In this document: in pieces, positions 20,170 through 30,479 of the stretch | Layout of the letters: the number at the start of each line of letters is the position of its first letter | Position numbering within the stretch: the stretch's first letter is position 1 | Source: Bosea sp. 124 | Lineage (GTDB): Bacteria; Pseudomonadota; Alphaproteobacteria; Rhizobiales; Beijerinckiaceae | Direction of reading: 5' to 3' | Assembly: GCF_003046175.1 (NCBI RefSeq) | Contig: NZ_PZZM01000001.1 | Location: 1,993,001 to 2,057,000, forward strand | DNA length: 64,000 nt | Program-made: the position numbers and the translations under genes | Notes under the pieces: generated by a model | Told to the model about the DNA's origin: nothing | The model's database searches: none | Seen by the model: only the letters and a program-made list of their open reading frames with translations

Positions 20170-20199
20170 AAGAGCGGGCCTGCCGGCCCGCTCTTTTTT
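20170..20199 (+). terminator. Rho-independent terminator in the leader of the rimP-nusA-infB operon (attenuator candidate)
   Basis: AAGAGCGGGCC (20170-20180) and GGCCCGCTCTT (20185-20195) form a perfect 11-bp stem with a TGCC loop and six Ts (20194-20199). It points rightward, yet no rightward gene lies upstream because the DUF2336 gene is divergent. It therefore ends a short leader RNA starting within about 170 bases, 92 bases before the rimP ATG. It may be an attenuator or the 3' end of a small RNA. Confidence 0.9.
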
Positions 20200-20291
20200 A
20201 TTGGCCGCAGCCCAGCCGGGACTGGAGCATGACGGCCCGTAACAGCCAGCGGCATCATGTTCCGATAATGGTTGGAGCCGGCAGCCCAGGC

Positions 20292-20996
20292 ATGAACGAG
20301 CCGACAGCGAATAACGATCTTTCAGAGCCGCGCCTCGTCGTCGAGACGGGCGTCGCCGCGCGCATCGCGGTCATTGTCGAGCCTGCCATCGCCGATCTCG
20401 GCTACCGGCTGGTGCGCGTGCGCGTCTCTGCCCAGAACGGCTGCACCGTTCAGATCATGGCCGAGAAGCCCGACGGCACGATGAATGTCGAGGGCTGCGA
20501 AGCCGTCAGCCAGGCAGTCTCGCCGGCGCTCGACGTCGACGATCCCATCCAGGCGGCGTATCATCTCGAAGTGTCATCGCCGGGGATCGACCGGCCGCTG
20601 GTGCGGGCGAGTGATTTCGAGCGCTGGGCCGGGCATCTCGCCAAAATCGACACCGAACAGCTCGTCGCCGGCCGCAAGCGCTTTCGCGGCATCCTGCGCG
20701 GCGTCGAGGGCAGCAATGCGCTGCTCTCCCGCGACGATGCCAAGTCGACCGAGGAGCGCGACGTCGCGATCCCGATGACGTTGATCGCCGATGCCCGCCT
20801 CGTGCTGACCGATGCGCTGGTCACCGAGTCGCTGCGCCGCGGCAAGGCGGGCCTGCCGCCTGAAATGCCGGCGGCCGACGAGATCGCCACCCCCAAGAAG
20901 GGTCGCGGCAAATCTCTCGGGCCTCGTCCTGATAAAAAGCCTGATCCGGACAAGAAGCGCGGACCTGATCCGCAAGACACGAACGAAGAGGAGTGA
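20292..20996 (+). CDS. rimP: Ribosome maturation factor RimP
   Basis: Needed for 30S subunit maturation. First gene of the nusA-infB operon, its classic place. The 234-residue protein has the RimP N-terminal domain with [17 protein letters not shown] and [14 protein letters not shown], then the SH3-like C-terminal domain (about 110-175) and a lysine-rich tail of about 50 residues that is longer than in E. coli. The ATG at 20292 ([18 protein letters not shown]) is chosen. The open frame upstream runs through the leader terminator and cannot be coding. Confidence 0.93.
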   Translation: MNEPTANNDLSEPRLVVETGVAARIAVIVEPAIADLGYRLVRVRVSAQNGCTVQIMAEKPDGTMNVEGCEAVSQAVSPALDVDDPIQAAYHLEVSSPGIDRPLVRASDFERWAGHLAKIDTEQLVAGRKRFRGILRGVEGSNALLSRDDAKSTEERDVAIPMTLIADARLVLTDALVTESLRRGKAGLPPEMPAADEIATPKKGRGKSLGPRPDKKPDPDKKRGPDPQDTNEEE

Positions 20997-21001
20997 GCGT
21001 C

Positions 21002-22606
21002 ATGGTCGTCAGCGCCAACAGGCTCGAACTGCTGCAGATCGCCGACGCGGTCGCCCGCGAGAAATCCATCGACCGGCAGATCGTCGTCGATGCGATGCAG
21101 GACGCGATCGCCAAGGCGGCACGCTCGCGCTACGGCGCCGAGACCGACGTCCATGCCGAGATCAACACCAAGACCGGCGAGCTGCGGCTCGCCCGCCACC
21201 TCCAGGTGGTCGAGCAGGTCGAGAACGGCGCCGTCGAGATCACGCTCGACGAGGCCAAGCGCCACAATCCGGCGGCCCAGGTCGGCGACGTCATCGCCGA
21301 TCCGCTGCCGCCCTTCGATTTCGGCCGCATCGCGGCGCAGTCGGCCAAGCAGGTGATCGTGCAGAAGGTGCGCGAGGCCGAACGCGACCGGCAATATGAC
21401 GAGTACAAGGATCGCATCGGCGAGATCGTCAACGGCGCGGTCAAGCGCGTCGAATACGGCAACGTCTTCGTCGATCTCGGCCGTGGCGAGGCGATCATCC
21501 GCCGCGACGAGATGATCCCGCGCGAGACCTTCAAGGTCGGCGACCGCGCCCGCGCCTATGTCTACGACGTGCGCCGCGAGCCGCGCGGCCCGCAGATCTT
21601 CCTGTCCCGCACGCATCCGCAGTTCATGGCCAAGCTGTTCGGCCAGGAAGTGCCGGAGATCTATGACGGGATCGTCGAGGTCAAGGCGGTCGCCCGCGAT
21701 CCGGGCTCGCGCGCCAAGATCGCGGTGATTTCCCGCGATTCCTCGATCGACCCGGTCGGCGCCTGCGTCGGCATGAGGGGATCGCGCGTGCAGGCCGTCG
21801 TCGGCGAACTGCAGGGCGAGAAGATCGACATCATCCCGTGGTCGCCGGACGTCGCGACCTTCGTCGTCAATGCGCTGCAGCCGGCGGAAGTCGCCAAGGT
21901 CGTGCTCGACGAGGAGGCCGACAAGATCGAGGTCGTGGTGCCCGACGAGCAGCTCTCGCTCGCCATCGGCCGGCGCGGCCAGAATGTCCGCCTCGCCTCG
22001 CAGCTCACCGGCTGGGACATCGACATCCTGACCGAGGCCGAGGAATCGGAGCGCCGCCAGAAGGAGTTCCTGGCCCGCACCGAGATCTTCATGAACGCGC
22101 TGAACGTCGACGAGACGGTCGGCCAGCTCCTTGCCTCGGAAGGCTTCCGGACCGTCGAGGAGGTCGCCTATGTCGACCCCTCCGAGCTGGCCTCGATCGA
22201 GGGCTTCGACGAGGACACCGGCGCAGAGATCCAGTCTCGCGCGCAGGACTATCTCGCGGCTGTCGAGGCCGAGTTCGACGAGAAGCGGCGTGCGCTCGGC
22301 GTGGAAGACGCCTTGCGCGAGGTCGCCGGGATCACCACCTCGATGATGGTGGCACTGGGCGAGAACGACGTGAAGAGCGTCGAGGACCTCGCCGGCTGCG
22401 CCACCGACGACCTGATCGGCTGGACCGAACGCAAGGACGGCGAGACCACCCGCCATTCCGGTTATCTCGACGGTTTCGACCTGTCCCGGCAGGATGCGGA
22501 GGCAATCATCATGGCCGCCCGCGTCCTGGCCGGCTGGATCGAGGCACCGGCCGAAGAGCCTGAGGAGGCCGGGCTTCCGGCCGATGGCGAAACGGCCGAG
22601 GCCTGA
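21002..22606 (+). CDS. nusA: Transcription termination/antitermination factor NusA
   Basis: Binds RNA polymerase and modulates pausing, termination and antitermination. The 534-residue protein has an N-terminal RNAP-binding domain (about 1-130), an S1 domain (about 135-200, [16 protein letters not shown]), two KH domains (about 205-350, including [14 protein letters not shown] and [15 protein letters not shown]) and C-terminal acidic repeats. The ATG at 21002 is preferred over GTG at 20993 because GAGGAG stands eight bases before it. Confidence 0.97.
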   Translation: MVVSANRLELLQIADAVAREKSIDRQIVVDAMQDAIAKAARSRYGAETDVHAEINTKTGELRLARHLQVVEQVENGAVEITLDEAKRHNPAAQVGDVIADPLPPFDFGRIAAQSAKQVIVQKVREAERDRQYDEYKDRIGEIVNGAVKRVEYGNVFVDLGRGEAIIRRDEMIPRETFKVGDRARAYVYDVRREPRGPQIFLSRTHPQFMAKLFGQEVPEIYDGIVEVKAVARDPGSRAKIAVISRDSSIDPVGACVGMRGSRVQAVVGELQGEKIDIIPWSPDVATFVVNALQPAEVAKVVLDEEADKIEVVVPDEQLSLAIGRRGQNVRLASQLTGWDIDILTEAEESERRQKEFLARTEIFMNALNVDETVGQLLASEGFRTVEEVAYVDPSELASIEGFDEDTGAEIQSRAQDYLAAVEAEFDEKRRALGVEDALREVAGITTSMMVALGENDVKSVEDLAGCATDDLIGWTERKDGETTRHSGYLDGFDLSRQDAEAIIMAARVLAGWIEAPAEEPEEAGLPADGETAEA

Positions 22607-22620
22607 GCCGGACGGCGGCG

Positions 22621-23394
22621 ATGAAAGCGGCCGCGGCGCGTGGCGCGCGCGAGACGCGCCTGGATCGCAAGGATGGTCCGGAGCGGAGCTGCGTCGTCAC
22701 GAGGACGGTCAAGGCGCCGGACGATCTGATCCGTTTCGTCATCGGTCCCGATGGCGTGCTGGTGCCGGATCTGCGGCGCAAGCTGCCGGGACGCGGCGTC
22801 TGGGCGAGCCTCAGCGCCGCGACGGTGGCCGAGGCGATCAAGCGCCGGGCCTTCGAGCGCTCGCTCAAGGCCAAGGTCGTCATACCGCCCGATTTGGTTG
22901 CGATGATCGACACCCTGATGCTGAAGGATGCGCAGCAGGCGCTGGCGATGTCGAACAAGGCAGGACTGGTTCAGGCCGGTTTCGCCAAGGTCGAGGCGGT
23001 GATCGGCTCCGGCCGCTGCGCGGCGGTGATCGAGGCCAGCGACGGCGCCGAGGACGGCCGTCGCAAGATCGGGCAGGCACTCCGGAGGGCGGAGCTCGCC
23101 CGCGAGGAGGCCGGCCTCAAGCCGCGAAGAGTGCCCGTCGTGGCAATTTTCGCGGGCATAGATTTGGAATTGGCGTTGGGCCGGACACATGTGATACATG
23201 CGGCGCTTGCTCCGGGACCGGCGGCCGAGGGTTTCCTCTCCCGCTGGCGTCGGCTCGTCCGCTACCGGACGGACGATGCCGGTGCAATCCACCCGGATGA
23301 GCCGGCTTTCTCCGACTCCATCGACGACGATTCCGTAGACCAACGAACGACCGAACCGGCTGGACCGAACGCGGCAGGACCGAGCACAGAATGA
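22621..23394 (+). CDS. ylxR: YlxR-family RNA-binding protein (DUF448) with L7Ae-like domain
   Basis: A 257-residue protein with an N-terminal YlxR/DUF448 domain (about residues 15-90; [19 protein letters not shown], then [10 protein letters not shown]) and an L7Ae/L30e-like region (about 105-195). It sits between nusA and infB, as in many bacteria, and overlaps infB by four bases. YlxR proteins bind RNA, but their precise role is unsettled. The two-domain form is usual in alphaproteobacteria. The last 60 residues are acidic and of low complexity. Confidence 0.92.
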   Translation: MKAAAARGARETRLDRKDGPERSCVVTRTVKAPDDLIRFVIGPDGVLVPDLRRKLPGRGVWASLSAATVAEAIKRRAFERSLKAKVVIPPDLVAMIDTLMLKDAQQALAMSNKAGLVQAGFAKVEAVIGSGRCAAVIEASDGAEDGRRKIGQALRRAELAREEAGLKPRRVPVVAIFAGIDLELALGRTHVIHAALAPGPAAEGFLSRWRRLVRYRTDDAGAIHPDEPAFSDSIDDDSVDQRTTEPAGPNAAGPSTE

Positions 23395-26240
23395 GCGATA
23401 CCAAGACCCCGGGCGACAAGACCTTGACCGTCAGCCCCCCGAAGACCCTGACGCTGAAGCGTCCTGTCGAGCAGAGCACTGTTCGGCAGAGCTTTTCGCA
23501 TGGGCGCTCCAAGCAGGTGGTCGTCGAGGTCAAGCGGCGCGTCGCCGGCACCGAGGTCAAGGAGCAGCCGGTTGCCCGCGCGCCCGCCCCGCAGGTCCAG
23601 CAGGCGGCTCCCCGCCCGGTGCCTCCGGCGCCGCCGACACCGCCGCGTCCCTCTTCCGGCATGCTGCTGCGCACCCTGTCCGAGGACGAGAAGGACGCCC
23701 GTCAGCGCGCCCTGACCGACTCGCGCAGCCGCGAGGCCGAAGCCCGCCGTATCGCCGAGGACGAAGCCCGCCAGCGTGCGCAGATTCTCGAACGCGAGCG
23801 GCAGGAGCGCGAATCCGCCCTCGCCCGCCAGCGTGAGGAAGAAGAGCGTCGCCGTCAGGAAGAAGACCGCAAGCGCCGTGCCGAAAGCACCGCGCGCCAG
23901 CGGATGGACGAACCGCAGGCTCCGCGCCCGGTGCAGGCGCCGCGTGAGTTCACGCCGGCCCCGCAGCAGGCCGAGAGCTCCGCCCCCGCGGCGGCCGCTC
24001 CCGCCTATGCCCCTTCGCCGCGGCCCGCGCCCTCCGGTCCGCGCCCCGATTTTGCGCCGCGCACCCCGATGCGCGATGTCGGCGCACGGCCGCCACGCCT
24101 CGACTCGCGGCCGCCGCGTCTCGATACGCCGCGCCCGCCGCGCCCCGTCGATACGACGGCCCCGGCCGAGCCCGCCATCACCCGCCCGACCCGCCAGGCG
24201 CCGTCCACGACCGCGCCGCGCAGCCGGCCGGATGACGGTGAGGCACGGCCCGCCTTCCGCCGCCCTGGCGGCGGCGCGGGCGGCCCGCCCCGCGGCGCGC
24301 CTGTTCCGGCTCCCAAGACTCCCAAGGTCGGCGAGAAGCCGCGCGGCCGCCTGACGCTGTCGACCGCCACCGGCGGCGACGACGAGCGGACCCGTTCGGT
24401 CGCGGCCTTCCGCCGCCGCGTCCAGCGCATGACCGGGCACCGTGCTTCGGACGTCGCCAAGGAGCGCGTGATGCGCGAGGTGATCGTTCCCGAGACGATC
24501 ACCATCCAGGAACTCGCCAACCGCATGTCGGAGCGCGGCGTCGACGTCATCCGCCTGCTGATGAAGCAGGGTGCGATGCACAAGATCACGGATGTGATCG
24601 ATGCCGATACCGCCCAGCTCGTGGCCGAGGAAATGGGCCACACCGTCAAGCGCGTCGCCGATTCCGACGTCGAAGGCGGTCTGTTCGACACACCCGACAC
24701 CGACGATGCGCTGACCTCGCGCCCGGCCGTCGTCACGATCATGGGTCATGTCGATCACGGCAAGACCTCGCTGCTCGACGCGATCCGCCAGACGCATGTC
24801 GTCACTGGCGAGGCCGGCGGCATCACCCAGCATATCGGCGCCTATCAGGTTCTGACACCGTCCGGCGCCAAGGTGACCTTCATCGACACGCCCGGCCACG
24901 CCGCCTTCACGGCGATGCGCGCCCGTGGTGCGAAGGTCACGGACGTCGTGGTGCTGGTGGTCGCGGCCGATGACGGCGTCATGCCGCAGACGGTCGAGGC
25001 CATCAACCACGCCAAGGCGGCCGGCGTGCCCCTGATCGTGGCGATCAACAAGATCGACAAGCCCGATGCGAACCCCGATCGGGTCCGTTCCGAGCTGCTG
25101 CAATACGAGATCCAGGTCGAGACGCTCGGCGGCGAGACACTGGAGATCGAGGTCTCGGCCAAGACCGGCCAGAATCTCGACAAGCTGCTGGAAGCCATTG
25201 CGCTGCAGGCCGAACTGCTCGACCTGAAGGCCAATCCCGACCGGCCGGCCGAAGGTACCGTGATTGAGGCCAAGCTCGACCGTGGTCGTGGCCCTGTCGC
25301 GACGGTTCTCGTCCAGCGCGGCACGCTGCGCACGGGCGACATCGTCGTGGCGGGCTCCGAATGGGGCCGCGTGCGCGCCCTGATCGGCGACACCGGGGCT
25401 CATATCAAGGAGGCCCCACCCTCGCTTCCGGTCGAGGTGCTCGGCTTCAACGGCACGCCCGAGGCCGGCGACCGCGTCGCGGTGGTCGAATCCGAGGCCC
25501 GCGCCCGCGAGATCACCGATTACCGCGAGCGCCAGAAGCGCGACCGCATCGCCGCTCGTGGCGGTGGATCGGCGGCGGGCCGTTCGCTCGCCGACATGAT
25601 GCGCGACCTTAAGGAAGGCGCCGGCCGCAAGGAATTCCCGCTCGTCGTCAAGGGCGACGTGCAGGGCTCGGTGGAAGCCATCGTCGGAACCTTGGAGAAA
25701 GTCGGCAACGACGAGGTGCGCGCCCGCGTGCTGCAGTCGGGCGTCGGCGGTATCACCGAATCCGACATCACGCTGGCCCAGGCTTCGGGCGCGGCCGTGA
25801 TCGGCTTCAACGTGCGTGCCCACAAGGAAGCGCGCGAGGCGGCCGAACGGGCCGGCGTCGAAATCCGCTACTACAACATCATCTACAACCTCGTGGATGA
25901 CGTGAAGGCGGCGATGTCGGGCCTGCTGGCCCCGACGCTGCGCGAAACCATGCTCGGCAACGCGCAAATCCTCGAGATCTTCGCGGTCTCGAAGGTCGGC
26001 AAGATCGCCGGCTGCCGCGTCACCGACGGCACGATCGAGCGTGGCGCGAATGTCCGCCTGATCCGCGACAATGTCGTGGTCCATGAGGGCAAGCTCGCCC
26101 AGCTCAAGCGCTTCAAGGACGACGCCAAGGAAGTGGTGGCGGGCCAGGAGTGCGGCATGTCCTTCGAGAACTACCAGGACATGCGCCCGGGCGACGTGAT
26201 CGAGTGCTATCGCGTCGAAGAGATCAAGCGGACGCTGTAA
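23391..26240 (+). CDS. infB: Translation initiation factor IF-2
   Basis: GTPase that brings fMet-tRNA to the 30S initiation complex. The 949-residue protein has a long N-terminal region (about 1-330) rich in proline, arginine and glutamate, with a coiled-coil-like charged stretch near 85-165. The IF2-N subdomain follows (about 365-420), then the G domain with GHVDHGKT near 451, DTPGHAAF and NKID, and finally the C-terminal domains ending [12 protein letters not shown]. The ATG at 23391 overlaps ylxR by four bases. Confidence 0.97.
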   Translation: MSDTKTPGDKTLTVSPPKTLTLKRPVEQSTVRQSFSHGRSKQVVVEVKRRVAGTEVKEQPVARAPAPQVQQAAPRPVPPAPPTPPRPSSGMLLRTLSEDEKDARQRALTDSRSREAEARRIAEDEARQRAQILERERQERESALARQREEEERRRQEEDRKRRAESTARQRMDEPQAPRPVQAPREFTPAPQQAESSAPAAAAPAYAPSPRPAPSGPRPDFAPRTPMRDVGARPPRLDSRPPRLDTPRPPRPVDTTAPAEPAITRPTRQAPSTTAPRSRPDDGEARPAFRRPGGGAGGPPRGAPVPAPKTPKVGEKPRGRLTLSTATGGDDERTRSVAAFRRRVQRMTGHRASDVAKERVMREVIVPETITIQELANRMSERGVDVIRLLMKQGAMHKITDVIDADTAQLVAEEMGHTVKRVADSDVEGGLFDTPDTDDALTSRPAVVTIMGHVDHGKTSLLDAIRQTHVVTGEAGGITQHIGAYQVLTPSGAKVTFIDTPGHAAFTAMRARGAKVTDVVVLVVAADDGVMPQTVEAINHAKAAGVPLIVAINKIDKPDANPDRVRSELLQYEIQVETLGGETLEIEVSAKTGQNLDKLLEAIALQAELLDLKANPDRPAEGTVIEAKLDRGRGPVATVLVQRGTLRTGDIVVAGSEWGRVRALIGDTGAHIKEAPPSLPVEVLGFNGTPEAGDRVAVVESEARAREITDYRERQKRDRIAARGGGSAAGRSLADMMRDLKEGAGRKEFPLVVKGDVQGSVEAIVGTLEKVGNDEVRARVLQSGVGGITESDITLAQASGAAVIGFNVRAHKEAREAAERAGVEIRYYNIIYNLVDDVKAAMSGLLAPTLRETMLGNAQILEIFAVSKVGKIAGCRVTDGTIERGANVRLIRDNVVVHEGKLAQLKRFKDDAKEVVAGQECGMSFENYQDMRPGDVIECYRVEEIKRTL

Positions 26241-26271
26241 GGCGCTTCGCTTCCCCCAATGCAGAGCGCGT

Positions 26272-26361
26272 CATGGCCGGGCTCGCCCGGCCATCTCGTG
26301 ACGATAAGAGCGCGTCTGGCGCCTCATCCTTCGAGAGATGGTCGGGTCAAGCCCGACCGTG
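26272..26361. repeat. Two palindromic repeat hairpins between infB and rbfA
   Basis: Two GC-rich hairpins occupy the 157-base gap: GGCCGGGC/GCCCGGCC near 26276-26293 and GGTCGGG/CCCGACC near 26339-26360. They have no T-runs and look like interspersed palindromic units rather than terminators. The rbfA start is 37 bases beyond, so the operon may still continue through them. Confidence 0.55.
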
Positions 26362-26397
26362 ACGTTTGATCCGGTCCGATCCCGGAGAACGAGAATC

Positions 26398-26826
26398 ATG
26401 GCAAAACCTTCAAAGACATCCGGCCCCTCGCAGCGGCAGTTGCGTATCGCCGAACTGATCCGGCACGCGCTGGCGGAGATGCTTGCGCGCGGCGACATCC
26501 ATGACGAGGTACTGGCCAAGCATGTCGTGACCGTGCCCGAGGTGCGGCTGTCGACCGACCTCAAGCTCGCGACCTGCTACATCATGCCGCTCGGCGGCGG
26601 CGACGTGAAGCCGGTGCTCAAGGCACTGACCGACCACAAGCGCTACATCCGTGGCGAGATCGCCCATCGCGTGAACGCCAAATACGCTCCCGATGTCCGT
26701 TTTCTGGCCGATGAGAGCTTCGCCGAGGCCGAGCACATCGATGCGCTGCTCTATTCCGACAAGGTGCGCCAGGACATCCTGAAGCAGCCCCTCAGAATCC
26801 AGCCGGACGATCAGGACGATGACTGA
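26398..26826 (+). CDS. rbfA: Ribosome-binding factor A
   Basis: KH-fold factor for late 30S assembly, binding near 16S helix 1. The 142-residue protein begins [20 protein letters not shown], then has [20 protein letters not shown] and the end [17 protein letters not shown]. The ATG at 26398 is the conserved start. It overlaps truB by eight bases, so rbfA and truB are coupled. Confidence 0.95.
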   Translation: MAKPSKTSGPSQRQLRIAELIRHALAEMLARGDIHDEVLAKHVVTVPEVRLSTDLKLATCYIMPLGGGDVKPVLKALTDHKRYIRGEIAHRVNAKYAPDVRFLADESFAEAEHIDALLYSDKVRQDILKQPLRIQPDDQDDD

Positions 26827-27766
26827 ACCGACTTCTCCGGACGTCCTCGCGCCGCAGGAACAGAGCTTCGCGCCGCGGCCGAAGAAGCGCGACGTCCATG
26901 GCTGGGTCGTGCTCGACAAGCCCGTCGGCATGACCTCGACCCACGCCGTTGCGGTCGTCAAGCGCGCCTTCTCAGCCAAGAAAGCCGGCCATGCCGGCAC
27001 GCTCGATCCGTTAGCCTCCGGCCTGCTGCCGATTGCGCTCGGCGAGGCGACCAAGACGGTCCCTTTCGTGATGGACGGCCGCAAGGCCTATCAGTTCACT
27101 GTCGCCTGGGGCAGCCAGACCGATACTGACGATACCGAAGGCAAGGTCATCGCGACCTCCGACGAGCGCCCCGATGAGGCCTCGATCGTGGCGCTGCTGC
27201 CGCGCTTCACCGGCACGATCAGCCAGGTGCCGCCGAAATACTCAGCCATCAAGATCGCCGGCGAGCGGGCCTATGATCTCGCCCGCGAGGGCGAGGAGGT
27301 GGTACTGGAGGCGCGTCCGGTCGAGATCGACGCGCTGCGCATCGTCTCCCATTCGGCCGAGACCACGACCTTCGAGGCCGAATGCGGCAAGGGCACCTAT
27401 GTCCGGGCGATCGCGCGCGATCTCGGCCTGGCGCTCGGCTGCCTCGGCCACGTCGCGCATCTGCGGCGCACCCGCGTCGGCCCGTTTCGCATCGCGGATG
27501 CGGCCAGCGTCGAGACGTTGCGCGAGAGCCCCGAGCAAGCGGCGACGGCGCTGCTGCCGGTGAAGGCTGCGCTTTCGCTGATTCCGGAGATCGCGATCCA
27601 TCGCGACGCGGCGCTCCGGCTGAAACGCGGCCAGAGCGTGCTGCTGCGTGGCCGCGACGCGCCGGTCGAGAGCCAAGCCGTCTACGCAACCTCCGCTGGT
27701 GTCCTCATCGCCACGGGCACGGTCGAGCAGGGCGAATTCGTGCCGCACAGGGTCTTCAACCTCTGA
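26819..27766 (+). CDS. truB: tRNA pseudouridine-55 synthase
   Basis: Makes pseudouridine 55 in the T-loop of tRNAs. The 315-residue protein has the motif [11 protein letters not shown], the catalytic-loop sequence [18 protein letters not shown] with the conserved aspartate, and the [19 protein letters not shown] block. It ends the rimP-nusA-ylxR-infB-rbfA-truB group. In many relatives rpsO follows directly, but here 6.4 kb of accessory genes separate them. Confidence 0.96.
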   Translation: MTEPTSPDVLAPQEQSFAPRPKKRDVHGWVVLDKPVGMTSTHAVAVVKRAFSAKKAGHAGTLDPLASGLLPIALGEATKTVPFVMDGRKAYQFTVAWGSQTDTDDTEGKVIATSDERPDEASIVALLPRFTGTISQVPPKYSAIKIAGERAYDLAREGEEVVLEARPVEIDALRIVSHSAETTTFEAECGKGTYVRAIARDLGLALGCLGHVAHLRRTRVGPFRIADAASVETLRESPEQAATALLPVKAALSLIPEIAIHRDAALRLKRGQSVLLRGRDAPVESQAVYATSAGVLIATGTVEQGEFVPHRVFNL

Positions 27767-27921
27767 TTCCAGCGCCTTTGATGCCCCGTTTGAAAGGTGA
27801 CGTTAACGGCCGGTTCGTTATGTCTCTCTGACAACGCTCCAGCATCTTTCTGGTCCCGCCGCGCGTCAGCGGCACGACCGCATGCCGGATTCGAGGCGGC
27901 GGCCGTAGGGACAGAAACGCC

Positions 27922-30414
27922 ATGCGCGTAACGCACTTCCTGATCTGCACCATCGCGGCCGGCGGCGCGGCGATCCTTGCCAGCGGCTATGTCGCCTACA
28001 CCCAGATGCAGGCGCTTTCGACGGCCCGCGAGACCCGCAGCCTTGTCGTGGCCTCGGACGCCGTGAGCCGCGTCATCGAGCGCGCCGCAATCGAACGGGG
28101 CGCGATCACGCAGGTCGTCCTGGCCGCCGATCCCGACGGGAAGATCGCTGCCGCAGCCACCCAGGCGGCCCGTGACACCGATGCCCGCATCGTGCAGATG
28201 CAGGAAGGCTTCGCGGCCACCACCTTCGCCAGGCGTCCCGACCTCGCGGGATCGGTGAACCAGATCGGCCAACGTCTGGCCGAGGCGCGCAAGCTCGCCA
28301 CGGCGGAAGGCAACAAGCCCCTGGAGCAGCGCGACCCCAAGGCGTCACAGCTCTTCAGTGCCTCAGTGCTCGAACTGCTCAACCAGCAATCCTCGCTGCA
28401 GCGCCAGATCGGCGCGCGCATTGGCAATCTCAACCCCGACGTCAGCAACACCGTCTCGCTCGGCGAGCTCGCGACGACGATGCGCGAGGCAGCCGGCAGC
28501 CGCTCGGTTCACTACACTCAATTTGTCGGCAGCGGCGTGAAGCTAACGCCGATCGCAGTGTCCCAGGTCGACCGCTCCAGCGGGCGCATCGAGCAGCTCT
28601 GGCTGCTGATCGACCAGGCCCTGGCGCAGATGCAGACGACGGCCCAGCTCAAGACTGCGCTGGAGGCCGCCAAGACCGGCTTCCGCGACGAGGAGGCTCG
28701 GACCTATGGTGCAATGCATGAGGCCGCCCGCGACGGCAAGCCGGCCGGCATAAGCCTCGCCGACTGGCGTGCCTGGACGCAAAAGTCGCTCGCGACCATT
28801 CTGCAAATGCGCGATGCCGCCTTCGAGCAGGCGAGGGCCGAAATCGACGCCGACCTGTCGCTCGCCGGCTGGCGGCTGGTGCTCTCGCTCCTCGCCATCC
28901 TCGTCGTCACCGGCGTCGTAGTCGGGGTCGTCCTGCTGTTCCATCGCGGCGTGGTCAGGCCCCTCGGCCAACTGGCCAATTCGGTCGGCCTGATGCTGTC
29001 GGGCGCCGACGATGCCAAGATCCCGGCCAAGGTCAACATGGTCGAGATCGACGCGATCAGCCATGCGCTCGGCGATTTCCAGGCCAATATCCAGCGTGTG
29101 CGCGCGCTTGAGGAGCAGGAGCGGACTGCTGCGGCGGCGCGCCTGGCGCGGGCGCAGTCGATGGAGGCCGTGGTCTCCGATGTCGGCGAGGTCGTGGCAG
29201 CGGCTGCGGCCGGCGACTTCTCGGCCAGGCTCCAGATCGACCAGGCCGACGAGCAGATGCAGAAGCTCGTCGCCGGCATCAACGAGATCAACGCGGTTGT
29301 TGATTCGGCGACGAGCGAGTTCGCGCGGACGCTGTCGGCCGTGGCGGGCGGCGACCTGACGGTGCGGGTCGATGCGGCCTATCGCGGCAAGTTCGCCGAA
29401 CTCAAGGGCGCGATCAACGAGACGGTGGACCGCCTGTCCTCGACGGTGCGCACGATCCAGGTGACCTCGGCCGATGTCGGGCTGGCGGCGCGCGAGATCA
29501 ACATGGGCGCCGACGATCTGTCGAAGCGCACCGAGGAGCAGGCCTCCTCGCTGGAGGAGACCGCCGCCACCACCGAGGAGCTCGCAGCCTCGGTCAAGGC
29601 CTCGGCCCAGGCCTCGCGGGATGCCGCCGCGATCGCCAATGATGCGATGCAGGCGGCCCAGTCGGGTGGCGCCATCGCCGGCCAGGCGGTCGACGCCATG
29701 GCCCGCATCGAGACCGCCTCGCAGAAGATCTCCGACATCATCCGGGTGATCGACGACATCGCCTTCCAGACCAATCTGCTGGCGCTGAACGCCGCCGTCG
29801 AGGCAGCCCGGGCCGGCGATGCCGGCAAGGGCTTCGCCGTCGTCGCCTCGGAGGTGCGCACCCTGGCGCAGCGCTCCAGCGCCGCCGCCAAGGACATCTC
29901 CGGCCTGATCTCGTCGTCCAACATGGAGGTCGGCGAGGGCGTCAAGCTGGTGCGCCAGGCCGGCGACCAGCTCAGCCAGATCCTCAGCCACTCGCAGAAG
30001 GTCGCCGCCACCATCGCCGACATCTCGGCCGCCTCCGGCGAACAGGCCAACGGCATCGACGAGATGAGCCAGGCCGTCGCCCATCTCGACGAGATGACCC
30101 AGCAGAACGCAGCCCTCGCCGAACAGAGCGCCGCATCCGCCGGCTCGCTCTCGGGACGCATCGGACAGCTCAACGACCTCGTCGCAGCCTTCAGGACAGG
30201 GCCGGACGAGGCGCCCCGGGCGCGGGCTCCGGCGCCACCGGCAGCAGCCCCCGCCGCCTCCGAGCCGGAACGCCTGCGCAAGCTCGCCGAGGCCGCCTTC
30301 GTGCAGCCGAAGGCCCAGCCGGCCAGGGTCAGGTCCGCCACGCCGGCGCCCACCCCCCCGGCCCGCAAGGTCGCCAACAGCCGCGCCAGCGACGCCGGAT
30401 GGGAAGAGTTCTGA
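27922..30414 (+). CDS. Methyl-accepting chemotaxis protein
   Basis: An 830-residue transmembrane receptor. A first membrane helix (about residues 6-28) is followed by a periplasmic helical sensor region (about 29-310), a second helix (about 315-337), a HAMP domain and two further HAMP-like segments (about 338-520). The signalling domain ends at about 740, with the hairpin tip DDIAFQTNLLALNAAVEAAR near 611-630. A proline/alanine linker leads to the C-terminal GWEEF, which resembles the NWETF pentapeptide that tethers CheR. No che genes lie nearby, so it is an orphan receptor with unknown ligand. Confidence 0.95.
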   Translation: MRVTHFLICTIAAGGAAILASGYVAYTQMQALSTARETRSLVVASDAVSRVIERAAIERGAITQVVLAADPDGKIAAAATQAARDTDARIVQMQEGFAATTFARRPDLAGSVNQIGQRLAEARKLATAEGNKPLEQRDPKASQLFSASVLELLNQQSSLQRQIGARIGNLNPDVSNTVSLGELATTMREAAGSRSVHYTQFVGSGVKLTPIAVSQVDRSSGRIEQLWLLIDQALAQMQTTAQLKTALEAAKTGFRDEEARTYGAMHEAARDGKPAGISLADWRAWTQKSLATILQMRDAAFEQARAEIDADLSLAGWRLVLSLLAILVVTGVVVGVVLLFHRGVVRPLGQLANSVGLMLSGADDAKIPAKVNMVEIDAISHALGDFQANIQRVRALEEQERTAAAARLARAQSMEAVVSDVGEVVAAAAAGDFSARLQIDQADEQMQKLVAGINEINAVVDSATSEFARTLSAVAGGDLTVRVDAAYRGKFAELKGAINETVDRLSSTVRTIQVTSADVGLAAREINMGADDLSKRTEEQASSLEETAATTEELAASVKASAQASRDAAAIANDAMQAAQSGGAIAGQAVDAMARIETASQKISDIIRVIDDIAFQTNLLALNAAVEAARAGDAGKGFAVVASEVRTLAQRSSAAAKDISGLISSSNMEVGEGVKLVRQAGDQLSQILSHSQKVAATIADISAASGEQANGIDEMSQAVAHLDEMTQQNAALAEQSAASAGSLSGRIGQLNDLVAAFRTGPDEAPRARAPAPPAAAPAASEPERLRKLAEAAFVQPKAQPARVRSATPAPTPPARKVANSRASDAGWEEF

Positions 30415-30448
30415 GACGCAGGCTATCTGACCGAGACGACGCATTTTA

Positions 30449-30479
30449 GGGGCCTGAACCGCTTAGCGGTTCAGGCCCC
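30449..30479. terminator. Strong hairpin shared by convergent mcp and araC-type genes
   Basis: GGGGCCTGAACCGC (30449-30462) pairs perfectly with GCGGTTCAGGCCCC (30466-30479) around TTA. It lies 35 bases after the chemotaxis gene and contains the stop codon of the opposing AraC gene (30471-30473). Neither side has a full T-run, so it is a bidirectional 3'-end hairpin rather than a classic intrinsic terminator. Confidence 0.6.

Noticed and set aside
20561..22456. Antisense open frame of 631 codons over rimP-nusA
   Set aside because: Shadow of nusA with no recognisable domain or start context.
23262..26084. Antisense open frame of 940 codons over infB
   Set aside because: Shadow of infB, rich in D, R, G and A, without domain motifs. 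The opposite strand encodes a clear IF-2.
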